Notes under the pieces: generated by a model
The model's database searches: none
What the model saw: the letters and a program-made list of their open reading frames with translations, nothing else
Told to the model about the DNA's origin: nothing
Part shown: piece after piece, positions 57,213-64,000 of the stretch
Layout of the letters: each line of letters starts with the position of its first letter
Position numbering within the stretch: the stretch's first letter is position 1
Made by a program: the position numbers and the translations under genes
Assembly (NCBI RefSeq): GCF_009797935.1
Contig: NZ_VOLC01000002.1
Location: 521,142 to 585,141, forward strand
Direction of reading: 5' to 3'
From: Lunatibacter salilacus
GTDB lineage: Bacteria > Bacteroidota > Bacteroidia > Cytophagales > Cyclobacteriaceae
Length of the DNA stretch: 64,000 nucleotides

Positions 57213-58004
57213 ATGAAACCTTTCCCTCTTCTACTATTAAATACATTTACCTTTATACTTACCCTGATTTTAAATTATGTTTATGGTAGTGGAGAAAGGG
57301 GGGAACGCACTGTTGGTGAAATCAGTGACCTTTACCCTACCCTGATAACACCTGCCGGATATGCCTTTGCGATCTGGGGAATTATTTACCTTATGCTGTT
57401 GGGGTTTCTGATTTATCAATGGGTAGGCTTTTTTAGAAACAACAACCAAGAATCTTTGTTTCCTTCAGGCGTTTGGTTTGCAGCTTCCAACGTATTTAAC
57501 GGCCTTTGGATTATCCTTTGGACAAATATAGCCCTGGGGTGGTCCGTGTTGGTAATTTGCGCGCTTCTCTTCTCCCTGATCCAACTTGTCATCCGACTAA
57601 AACTGGAAATATGGGATGCTCCAATGAGAATTATATTCTTTGTCTGGTGGCCGATTACCGTATATATTGGTTGGATCGTGTTGGCAACGACTCTAAATAT
57701 TTCGGTTTGGTTGCAAAGTACAGGTTGGCTTGAAAATTCCATTAATCCAGAGATTTTGTCTACGTTTGTTCTGGCAGTAGCCACGGGGATATACGCTAAC
57801 CTCACTTTTAGCCGAAACATGCGTGAAGCTGCGTTGGTAGGTGTTTGGGGCACCTCTGCGATTGCCGTTAATCAATGGGGGCAAAATGAAAACGTGGCAG
57901 CTGCCGCGGTGGCCTCAGCTATAATATTATTTTTAATTGCCGGGTATCACTTTATAAAAAATTGGAAGGATTCTCCCTTTGGCAAACTTCTTAATAAAGC
58001 TTGA
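57213..58004 (+). CDS. TspO/MBR-related tryptophan-rich membrane protein (long form)
   Basis: This 263-residue membrane protein has about seven hydrophobic segments and TspO-like features: TPAGYAFAIWGIIYLML, ASNVFNGLWIILW and FVWWPITVYIGW. Classical TspO has about 160 residues and five helices, so this is an extended relative. TspO proteins bind porphyrins and tetrapyrroles; whether this form does is unknown. Confidence 0.85.
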   Translation: MKPFPLLLLNTFTFILTLILNYVYGSGERGERTVGEISDLYPTLITPAGYAFAIWGIIYLMLLGFLIYQWVGFFRNNNQESLFPSGVWFAASNVFNGLWIILWTNIALGWSVLVICALLFSLIQLVIRLKLEIWDAPMRIIFFVWWPITVYIGWIVLATTLNISVWLQSTGWLENSINPEILSTFVLAVATGIYANLTFSRNMREAALVGVWGTSAIAVNQWGQNENVAAAAVASAIILFLIAGYHFIKNWKDSPFGKLLNKA

Positions 58005-58261
58005 AGAAATTCCTTTAATGGTATATAGCGCATTTTTTGTGTACATCGACAAAAAAAAGCCAGAAGTTGTTTTTAGAAAAAAAATAAATGTCTAAATTAC
58101 ACTTACAAATATAGCCATTGAATCTTATTGCCATTTTGCCGTAATTTCTTGATGAAAAATGATTCATTTAACTTAAATTGAATCTCAATCTTTACGACAA
58201 ATTTGGTAATGTTAGGAACAAGGTGCTATTTTTCTATAAACCTATAAACCTATAACCTATT

Positions 58262-58684
58262 ATGAAAAAAACATTCTTTTTTGGATTGGCGGCTTGCTTT
58301 ATTAGTACTGCCTCATTTGCCCAAACAACCTCAGTTGTTGAAGATTTCAAACCTTCCAGTTTAAACCAACCCGGCAAGGAATATCCAATGGTAAATTCCC
58401 AAGGGTATGCCAGGTTTCGCATTGAAGCACCTGATGCGCAAGCAGTCAAAGTGAGCCTTGGATTAGGGGGTAGAGGCGGGACGACCTTATCACAGACAGA
58501 GGACAGCACTTGGGTCGGTACAACAGAAGGACCTCTGGACGAAGGTTTCCATTATTACCACCTTACCGTGGATGGAGGGACATTTAACGATCCTGGCTCT
58601 TTGAATTTTTACGGATCCACACTGGATTTTTTAGTTAAGCTTAATTATGGAAACCTTCCAGATTTGTTTTTGATAATCAGTTAG
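58262..58684 (+). pseudogene. Truncated secreted esterase (N-terminal domain only)
   Basis: The 140-residue product has a signal peptide (cleaved near SFAQ) and the N-terminal immunoglobulin-like/CBM48-like domain of enterochelin-esterase-like CE1 proteins (GYARFRIEAPDAQAVKVSLG, DEGFHYYHLTVDGGTFNDPG). Homologues continue after NFYGST into a catalytic alpha/beta-hydrolase domain. Here homology ends at about 58619, and the last codons (GNLPDLFLIIS) are supplied by the repeat element at 58651-58719. The catalytic domain is missing, so the gene is probably inactive as an esterase. Confidence 0.75.
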
Positions 58685-58719
58685 TTGATCTTATCAAACG
58701 TGTGAAACCCGGAAGGTTT
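58651..58719. repeat. AAACCTTCCAGG inverted-repeat element, copy 2
   Basis: Same orientation as copy 3: arms AAACCTTCCAG and CCCGGAAGGTTT, interior TTTGATAATCAG. It provides the 3' end of the truncated esterase gene and ends in GGTTTTTCTTT, which could act as a terminator. Confidence 0.85.
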
Positions 58720-58857
58720 TTCTTTAGATTAAGGCCATCTGATTTCAGGGAAATACTGCTGATTTCAGGATTGGGCTAAACGTAATTAAATGCACTAGAA
58801 AACTTTGGACTACGAGTACCAAAAATTAAATTCCCTTAGATTCAGATTTGTCGTATG

Positions 58858-59829
58858 CTACGAAACTAAAATGATTTTCCCTGTACGTCCGGGTTTTTCG
58901 TAAGCCGCTATTGCCTCTTTTACTTGATCCAGCGGAAAAGTATCCGCTACGTCCACCTTCAAATCCTGCGAGGTCAAGGTTCCGAAAACAGTATGAAAGG
59001 CTTCCTGTCGGGACTTTTTATCCAATCCTTCCAAATAACTGGTAAGCCAAAATCCTTCAATACTCAGGTCCTTAAATATCATCAAGCCGCTATTCAAAGG
59101 AATATTTTCCAAACTGAGCAATCCATAGACCATCATTTTACCTTTGGGCTTAAGGCTTGCCAATGCTTTGGCACCCAAACTTCCACCCACTGCGTCAAAT
59201 ACAACAGAAACTCCATCTCCATTGGTTGCGTCCATTAATGCATTTGGAATTTTCTCAGTTTCGGTATTCACTACCAAGTCCACCCCCCTATCCGTTAGCT
59301 GGGCAATCTGCTCCTTCCTCCTGACGGTACAGGCTATCTTTATTCCCTTAGCCTTTGCCATTTGAATAACCAGTTTGGAAAATGCGGATGCTCCGGCAGT
59401 CAGCAACAACCAATCACCTTCCTGCAATCCGCTTCTTTGCAACATGCCATAGGCCGTCATTGGATTGATAAATGCTTGGCAAGCCACCTCATCCGGCATA
59501 CCTTCAGGAGCGGGAATGAGTTGATTGGCAGGAAGGCAAATGTATTCTTTCCAGGTACCGATTGCCGAGAAAATCACCCGGGTTCCCCTGTTAATCCGAT
59601 CTTGATCACCTGCATCCTCTACCACTCCCACGGCCTCAAACCCTGCAGAGCTGGGGAGTTGAGGTGCAATCCCATACATTCCCCTGACAAACATGATGTC
59701 GGAAGGGTTGATATTCCTTGCCGTAATCCGGATCAAAACTTCGCCTGATTTCGGAACTGGAACTTCTGCTTCTTCTACCTTCAGGACATCCTGGGGATAT
59801 CCGGTTTTATAAAATATGACTTGTTTCAT
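58858..59829 (-). CDS. Zinc-independent quinone-oxidoreductase-like MDR protein
   Basis: This 323-residue medium-chain dehydrogenase/reductase has a GroES-like N-terminal domain (KSGEVLIRITARNINPSDIMFVRG) and a NADPH-binding domain (LTAGASAFSKLVIQMAKAKG, VFDAVGGSLGAKAL). It lacks the zinc-binding cysteines of alcohol dehydrogenases, as in quinone reductases and 2-enoyl reductases. The ATG at 59829 starts the conserved domain. The substrate is unknown. Confidence 0.88.
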   Translation of the reverse strand: MKQVIFYKTGYPQDVLKVEEAEVPVPKSGEVLIRITARNINPSDIMFVRGMYGIAPQLPSSAGFEAVGVVEDAGDQDRINRGTRVIFSAIGTWKEYICLPANQLIPAPEGMPDEVACQAFINPMTAYGMLQRSGLQEGDWLLLTAGASAFSKLVIQMAKAKGIKIACTVRRKEQIAQLTDRGVDLVVNTETEKIPNALMDATNGDGVSVVFDAVGGSLGAKALASLKPKGKMMVYGLLSLENIPLNSGLMIFKDLSIEGFWLTSYLEGLDKKSRQEAFHTVFGTLTSQDLKVDVADTFPLDQVKEAIAAYEKPGRTGKIILVS

Positions 59830-59947
59830 AAGTTTTAATTGATTTAGCCCGAAAAGGAATTCCCCTTCAAATGTCGACTCAAATGGAGACTGCAATCGGC
59901 AGGCCAAAACTATTGAAGGGTTTTGTCTGTTTTTTCGTTAAATCCGT

Positions 59948-60016
59948 AAACCTTCCAGGTTTTGTTGATAATCAGATCGTTGTTCAAATTAAATGGGCGA
60001 AACCTGGACGGTTTTT
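59948..60016. repeat. AAACCTTCCAGG inverted-repeat element, copy 3
   Basis: Arms AAACCTTCCAGGTTT and AAACCTGGACGGTTT with interior TGTTGATAATCAG and CAAATTAAATGGGCG. It lies between two minus-strand oxidoreductase genes and ends in a T-run. Confidence 0.85.
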
Positions 60017-60047
60017 CTTCATAAATTGCAGGAAAAAACTGAGGATT

Positions 60048-61067
60048 TTAGGCATTTAATATTTCCTCAATTTTCTGTAACTCCTCAGTACTGAAATCAA
60101 GCACCTTCAGACTGTTGACATTATCCAAAAGCTGCTCGGCTTTGCTCACTCCTACCAATACAGTAGTGATCCTAGGATCCTTAAGCAACCAGGCAATGGC
60201 CATTTGGGCGAGATTTTGGCCTCTTTGTTCAGCAATTTCATTTAGAGCTTTTACTTTCGCCAACAATTCTGGAGTTATACTGTCTTTCGTTAGGTAGCGG
60301 CCATCCTTTACTGCACGGGAATCCTCGGGAAATCCTTTGAGGTATTTGCCTGTAAGTACTCCTTGCTCCAATGGTGAGAAGGCAATAGATCCGATGCCTT
60401 CCTCTTCCAAAACATCCAATAAACCATTTTCCGCCCAACGATCCAGCATACTGTACCTAGGCTGATGGATTAAACAGGGAGTTCCCAGTTCCTTAAGGAT
60501 TTTTGCCGCTAGTGAAGTCTCTTCCGCACTATATTGGGAGATTCCCACATAGAGAGCTTTGCCCTGACGAACGATAAGATCAAGTGCGCCCATGGTTTCT
60601 TCCAAAGGCGTCATGGGGTCTGGTCTGTGGTGGTAGAAAATATCGACGTAATCCAAGCCCATGCGTTTCAGGCTTTGGTCCAAACTGGCAACCAGGTATT
60701 TTTTGGATCCGAAATTTCCGTAAGGCCCAGGCCACATGTCCCAGCCAGCTTTGGAGGAAATGATAAGCTCATCCCGGTACGGTAAAAAATCCTTTTTTAA
60801 AATCCTCCCAAAATTTTCCTCAGCTGCCCCAAACGGAGGACCATAATTATTTGCCAGATCAAAATGGGTTATCCCTAGGTCAAATGCTCTACGAAGCAAA
60901 ATTCGCTGGTTTTTAAAATCATCCGTATGGCCGAAATTATGCCAGAGGCCTAGGGAAATCAATGGAAGATCAATACCACTGCGTCCACAGCGCCTGTATT
61001 GCATGGTTTCGTACCGCTCTGCGGAAGCTTCATAAGGTTTAAGCGCGTTATGGTCGTTAATTTTCAT
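60048..61067 (-). CDS. Aldo/keto reductase, YghZ/Gpr-like
   Basis: This 339-residue TIM-barrel reductase resembles E. coli YghZ (L-glyceraldehyde-3-phosphate reductase): YRRCGRSGIDLP, LGLWHNFGHTD, HFDLANNYGPPFGAAEENF, SSKAGWDMWPGPYG and SLDQSLKRMGLDYVDIFYHH. It keeps the Asp/Tyr/Lys/His tetrad. It may detoxify aldehydes such as methylglyoxal with NADPH. Confidence 0.93.
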   Translation of the reverse strand: MKINDHNALKPYEASAERYETMQYRRCGRSGIDLPLISLGLWHNFGHTDDFKNQRILLRRAFDLGITHFDLANNYGPPFGAAEENFGRILKKDFLPYRDELIISSKAGWDMWPGPYGNFGSKKYLVASLDQSLKRMGLDYVDIFYHHRPDPMTPLEETMGALDLIVRQGKALYVGISQYSAEETSLAAKILKELGTPCLIHQPRYSMLDRWAENGLLDVLEEEGIGSIAFSPLEQGVLTGKYLKGFPEDSRAVKDGRYLTKDSITPELLAKVKALNEIAEQRGQNLAQMAIAWLLKDPRITTVLVGVSKAEQLLDNVNSLKVLDFSTEELQKIEEILNA

Positions 61068-61115
61068 AGCAATTTTTTTGTTCGATTAATTGAGTTCAAT
61101 AAAGTGGGTGAGGCA

Positions 61116-62504
61116 TCAAGCTTTTGATGACATTCCATTCAATCCTGAAAGGTAATAAATGTTTTCCTTTTTGCCTTTTTCCAAGTAGGACCGAAGTAAG
61201 TAGGTAGTCTCCAAAACCGGTTTGACCGACTGCAACATCGGCAGGATGTCTTCGGTACGATGCAGATTTGTAGATCGGTCTATAAACCCAAAAGCCGCCA
61301 ACAAGCCATTTTCAAAAAGCAGGGCGGCTTCTTCCTCCACTTCCCTGCCGGTTTCCTTGATCAGGATAGTAGAGCCACTCAATCTTATTTTACCCAGCAT
61401 TTCTTCCACGCGGTCTGAATAGCTTTCCGCAGACTCTTCTCCGCAGCAGGCTCCCAGACAACTTCCCTCCTTGAAATCAAAACAGGCTTCTGTTGTTTTC
61501 TGAATCCCACAGAGTTTGGGGCAAAGTTGATGGCTTTTTACCAAATCCAGTAAATAGTACCATGCATCCGAATGATTCGTGAAGGTAAGGATTGGCTTTT
61601 GCTGTCCATTGTTTTTGGAAATTGTAAATCGCGGATAACCTTGCTGGTCTTCATAGGAAAAAAGACCCCAAGAGGTTGCTTTGGTTTTGAGGGAACGGTT
61701 ATATTTTGGCCAGTGTTTTTTTATTTCCAAGGTTTCCAAAAGCAAGGCTAAAAACTCGTTTCCCGTCAATTCGTAACTCACATCGTGAATTTCAGTTTTC
61801 ATAGCTATTTTAGCCTTACCTGAGAAATGGCTTTTAAAGCGGCTTTTTATATTGATAGCCTTTCCAACATAGATCACCTTTCCGTGCAGGTCGTGGAAAT
61901 AATAAACCCCAGGTGTTTCGGGCAATTGCGCAAATTTCTCCTGACTGATATGGGGAGGAAGCGCAACTTCCTTTTTCCTGTTTTTAAGGGAAGCCGCAAT
62001 AATACCCTGGGCATCTGCCTGAATAAGCTGCCCAAAAAGAACTGCTGTGGCATACGCATCCCCCATAGCCCTATGCCTTTCTGCTATGGATATGTTTAGT
62101 TGGCCGCAAAGGGTGCCTAAGGAATAGGATCTGTACCCCGGAAATATTTTACGGCTAAGTCGGACCGTACATAATAGTTGCGGATTATAAATCATTCCCA
62201 CCCTTGCAAAGGCATCTTTGACAAAATTTACATCAAAGTTGACATTGTGGGCCACAAAAATTTTCCCCTGCAAAAAATCAAAAAGCTCATCGGCTATCTC
62301 TTCAAAAACAGGAGCCTCCTTCAACATGGCTCCGTCGATCCCAGTCAGGCCAGTAATAAAACCTGGAATAGGTCGCTGTGGATTGATTAACGTTTGATAT
62401 TGGGAGGTAACGGACTGTCCATCATGGATCACTACCGCTATTTCAATAATGCGGTTATCGGGTGTAAATCCCCCCGTAGTTTCAATATCTACAATGGCAT
62501 ACAT
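61116..62504 (-). CDS. DEDDh exonuclease fused to a UvrC-like GIY-YIG domain
   Basis: This 462-residue protein joins a DnaQ-like 3'-5' exonuclease (DIETTG at 6-11, HNVNFDVNFV, HRAMGDA) to a GIY-YIG nuclease domain (about residues 198-280: PGVYYF ... IYVGKAINIKSRFKSHF) and a Cys-containing UvrC-like tail (CPKLCGIQK, CLGACCG). It probably takes part in DNA repair or end processing. Similar fusions are widespread in Bacteroidota and Actinobacteria. Confidence 0.9.
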   Translation of the reverse strand: MYAIVDIETTGGFTPDNRIIEIAVVIHDGQSVTSQYQTLINPQRPIPGFITGLTGIDGAMLKEAPVFEEIADELFDFLQGKIFVAHNVNFDVNFVKDAFARVGMIYNPQLLCTVRLSRKIFPGYRSYSLGTLCGQLNISIAERHRAMGDAYATAVLFGQLIQADAQGIIAASLKNRKKEVALPPHISQEKFAQLPETPGVYYFHDLHGKVIYVGKAINIKSRFKSHFSGKAKIAMKTEIHDVSYELTGNEFLALLLETLEIKKHWPKYNRSLKTKATSWGLFSYEDQQGYPRFTISKNNGQQKPILTFTNHSDAWYYLLDLVKSHQLCPKLCGIQKTTEACFDFKEGSCLGACCGEESAESYSDRVEEMLGKIRLSGSTILIKETGREVEEEAALLFENGLLAAFGFIDRSTNLHRTEDILPMLQSVKPVLETTYLLRSYLEKGKKENIYYLSGLNGMSSKA

Positions 62505-62622
62505 AGATTGGCGTGGCTTTTGGTTACAAAATGCAAACTAAATTTGTAACTTACCAGAATCATAAATGTACCATCTTCGGGCCAAGTCACCCAATGGTCC
62601 GGGATTTAATTTTGAAATGTAG

Positions 62623-63159
62623 ATGAGAGAAATCGCAGACAACTGGCAAATGGAAATTACAGAGATCAGTTGGGGTTTTGAGCAAATATTAAAAAAAATC
62701 CAAACGCCGGCCTTTAACATGAAACGCACTCCAGAAGTCTGGAGCCCAGGGGAAATCATTGACCACCTTTACAAGGTTAACAAAAGCTATTTCCCCATTT
62801 TCGATGCCATTATTCAGGGAAAGTACAGCAAACCGTTAATGGGATATATTCCTTTTGTTGGGAAAAAAACAGGCGAATTTATTCTCAAATCAATGGTCAG
62901 CCCCAAAAAGGTGAAAACCTTCCCCACATGGGAACCTCGCCACAGCCTCATCGATCCCTCTGTGGGGGACCAATTTTTAAAGCAGCATGCCCAGCTTTCA
63001 AAGTATATTGAACAACTGGATCCATTTCTAGAAAAAAACCTGATGATAGCTTCCCCAGCAAATAAACTGGTAGTATATCAGCTTGATCAGGCAATTGAAA
63101 TCATACTTGCTCATGAAAAAAGGCACCTAGAACAGATTAAAAATGCAGTAACCCATTAG
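62623..63159 (+). CDS. DinB-family putative metal-dependent protein
   Basis: This 178-residue four-helix-bundle protein has the DinB metal histidines: His48 in EIIDHLYKVN, and His164/His168 in AHEKRHLEQ. Members include thiol-transferases and damage-induced proteins; the function here is unknown. It is followed 4 bp later by the acetyltransferase gene, so the two are probably co-transcribed. Confidence 0.85.
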   Translation: MREIADNWQMEITEISWGFEQILKKIQTPAFNMKRTPEVWSPGEIIDHLYKVNKSYFPIFDAIIQGKYSKPLMGYIPFVGKKTGEFILKSMVSPKKVKTFPTWEPRHSLIDPSVGDQFLKQHAQLSKYIEQLDPFLEKNLMIASPANKLVVYQLDQAIEIILAHEKRHLEQIKNAVTH

Positions 63160-63163
63160 CCCT

Positions 63164-63748
63164 ATGCCAACCGAAAAAGAAAAAATGCTGGCCGGACAAC
63201 TTTATCTGGCATCTGACGAGGAGTTGAGCGAGGAAAGGCTTGCTGCAAGAAAACTTCTCAAAAAATTAAACGAGAGTGCCCCTGAAGATATCCGGTTGAG
63301 GAATCAGCTCTTCAAAGAGCTGTTGGGAGAGATTGGAAATGAATTCTGGATCGAGCCTCCGTTCTACTGTGACTATGGCTACAATATCCGTGCAGGTCAG
63401 CAGGTGTATTTCAACTTTGACTGTGTTATTTTGGATGTCAGCCAAGTTGTTATCGGAGACAGATGTCTCTTTGGGCCTAAAGTGCAAATTTATGCCGCCA
63501 CCCACCCCATCAATTGGAAAGTCCGGGGTAGTTTACTGGAATATGGGGCTCCGGTCACCATCGGATCTGATGTTTGGGTAGGGGGAGGCGCAATCATTTG
63601 CCCAGGAGTCAAAATCGGCGACAGAAGCATAATCGCCGCAGGAGCAGTGGTTACCAGAGATGTTCCCGCGGATGTTCTAGTCGGTGGCAATCCTGCCAGA
63701 ATTATTAAAAAGCTGGAGAACAAAGATGAACCCCCTGAAATTAACTAA
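63164..63748 (+). CDS. Maltose O-acetyltransferase-like sugar acetyltransferase
   Basis: This 194-residue protein has the Maa/NodL/LacA layout: an N-terminal helical cap (EKEKMLAGQLYLASDEEL) and a left-handed beta-helix (FYCDYGYNIRAGQQVYFNFD, DVWVGGGAIICPGVKIGDRS) with the catalytic His in AATHPINW. It acetylates sugars with acetyl-CoA. It ends just before the repeat cluster at the window edge. Confidence 0.92.
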   Translation: MPTEKEKMLAGQLYLASDEELSEERLAARKLLKKLNESAPEDIRLRNQLFKELLGEIGNEFWIEPPFYCDYGYNIRAGQQVYFNFDCVILDVSQVVIGDRCLFGPKVQIYAATHPINWKVRGSLLEYGAPVTIGSDVWVGGGAIICPGVKIGDRSIIAAGAVVTRDVPADVLVGGNPARIIKKLENKDEPPEIN

Positions 63749-63758
63749 TGAAAAATAG

Positions 63759-64000
63759 CCCGCAGATCTCGCTGATCTTCGCGGATTTTTTTTTGCGCTA
63801 GTTTGTGCATATTACAATCTCCGACCTTTTTCTGCGCTTATCTGCGCAATCTGCGGGAAACAATCTCCCGCAGATCTCGCTGATCTTCGCAGACTTTTTT
63901 TGCGCTAGTTTGTGCAAATAATAATCTCCGCCCGTTTTTGCTGCACTTTTTCTGCGCAATCTGCGGGAAACAATCTCCCGCGGATCTCGCTGATCTTCGC
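63759..64000. repeat. Tandem array of TCTGCG-type palindromic repeats (continues past the window edge)
   Basis: Units begin CCCGC(A/G)GATCTCGCTGATC at 63759, 63867 and 63977, a period of 108-110 bp, the last cut by the window edge. Each junction contains an inverted repeat of about 28-bp arms (for example 63831-63893: TCTGCG ... AATCTGCGGGA, AACAATC, TCCCGCAGAT ... CGCAGA). Same family as 33541-33760. Confidence 0.88.

Noticed and set aside
63759..64000. CRISPR array
   Set aside because: Whole 108-110-bp units are similar to each other; there are no short identical repeats with unique spacers, and no cas genes.

Overview
The window reads as a chromosomal segment of a Bacteroidota bacterium, most likely order Cytophagales (Cyclobacteriaceae-like). 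The grounds are a SusC/SusD pair, many lipoproteins with short lipoboxes, GumC/Wza export proteins of the Bacteroidetes type, a DUF6913-like gene beside ligA and dapA, an ECF sigma factor with a Spy/CpxP-like sensor, and promoters of the form TTG/TTTG-N19-21-TAnnTTTG instead of a -35/-10 pair. No phage, integrase or insertion sequence was seen.

Layout. 1-3194 (minus): end of a polysaccharide export module (partial Wzc-like chain-length protein, Wza-like lipoprotein, glycosyltransferase). 3255-11953 (minus): large FG-GAP/UnbV lipoprotein, then a SusD/SusC nutrient-uptake pair with its own terminator. 12432-30170: a Wzx/Wzy-type capsule or exopolysaccharide locus. It holds a UDP-glucose dehydrogenase, an initiating sugar-phosphate transferase (the only plus-strand gene here), a WcaI-like glycosyltransferase, Wzi, three hexapeptide acyltransferases, three further glycosyltransferases, an EpsG-like polymerase, a pyruvyltransferase, a flippase, MurB- and MurA-like enzymes, and a UDP-glucuronate-epimerase-like enzyme. 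The core (about 18.9-30.2 kb) is visibly more AT-rich than its flanks. 30962-37108 (minus): sulfate activation genes cysQ, cysN, cysD, cysC and an SLC13-type transporter. 37450-40693 (plus): a second, complete Wza/Wzc export module. 40986-63748: mostly housekeeping genes (phosphoesterase, FAH-family enzyme, polyprenol-phosphate mannose synthase, FtsX-like permease, NamZ-like muramidase, fmt, an ECF sigma module, xseA, xseB, ligA, dapA, MFS, TspO-like, oxidoreductases, an exonuclease/GIY-YIG fusion, DinB, a maltose-acetyltransferase homologue).

How the genes work together. UDP-glucose dehydrogenase and the epimerase would supply uronic acids. MurA and MurB homologues with intact catalytic residues could supply a lactyl-ether sugar (UDP-MurNAc or similar). 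The sugar transferase starts the repeat unit, glycosyltransferases extend it, acetyl and pyruvyl groups decorate it, Wzx and EpsG/Wzy flip and polymerise it, and one or both Wza/Wzc modules with Wzi export and anchor it. The neighbouring PAPS-making genes could feed sulfation, but no sulfotransferase is seen in the window.

The most unusual items are: (1) a 125-nt class-II tRNA-like RNA gene at 55388-55512 with a textbook Bacteroidota promoter, a strong terminator, a very long variable arm and no normal anticodon loop; (2) the MurA/MurB pair inside the capsule locus; (3) three families of non-coding repeats, one of which forms the 3' end of a truncated esterase gene; (4) an insertion of about 140 residues in LigA.
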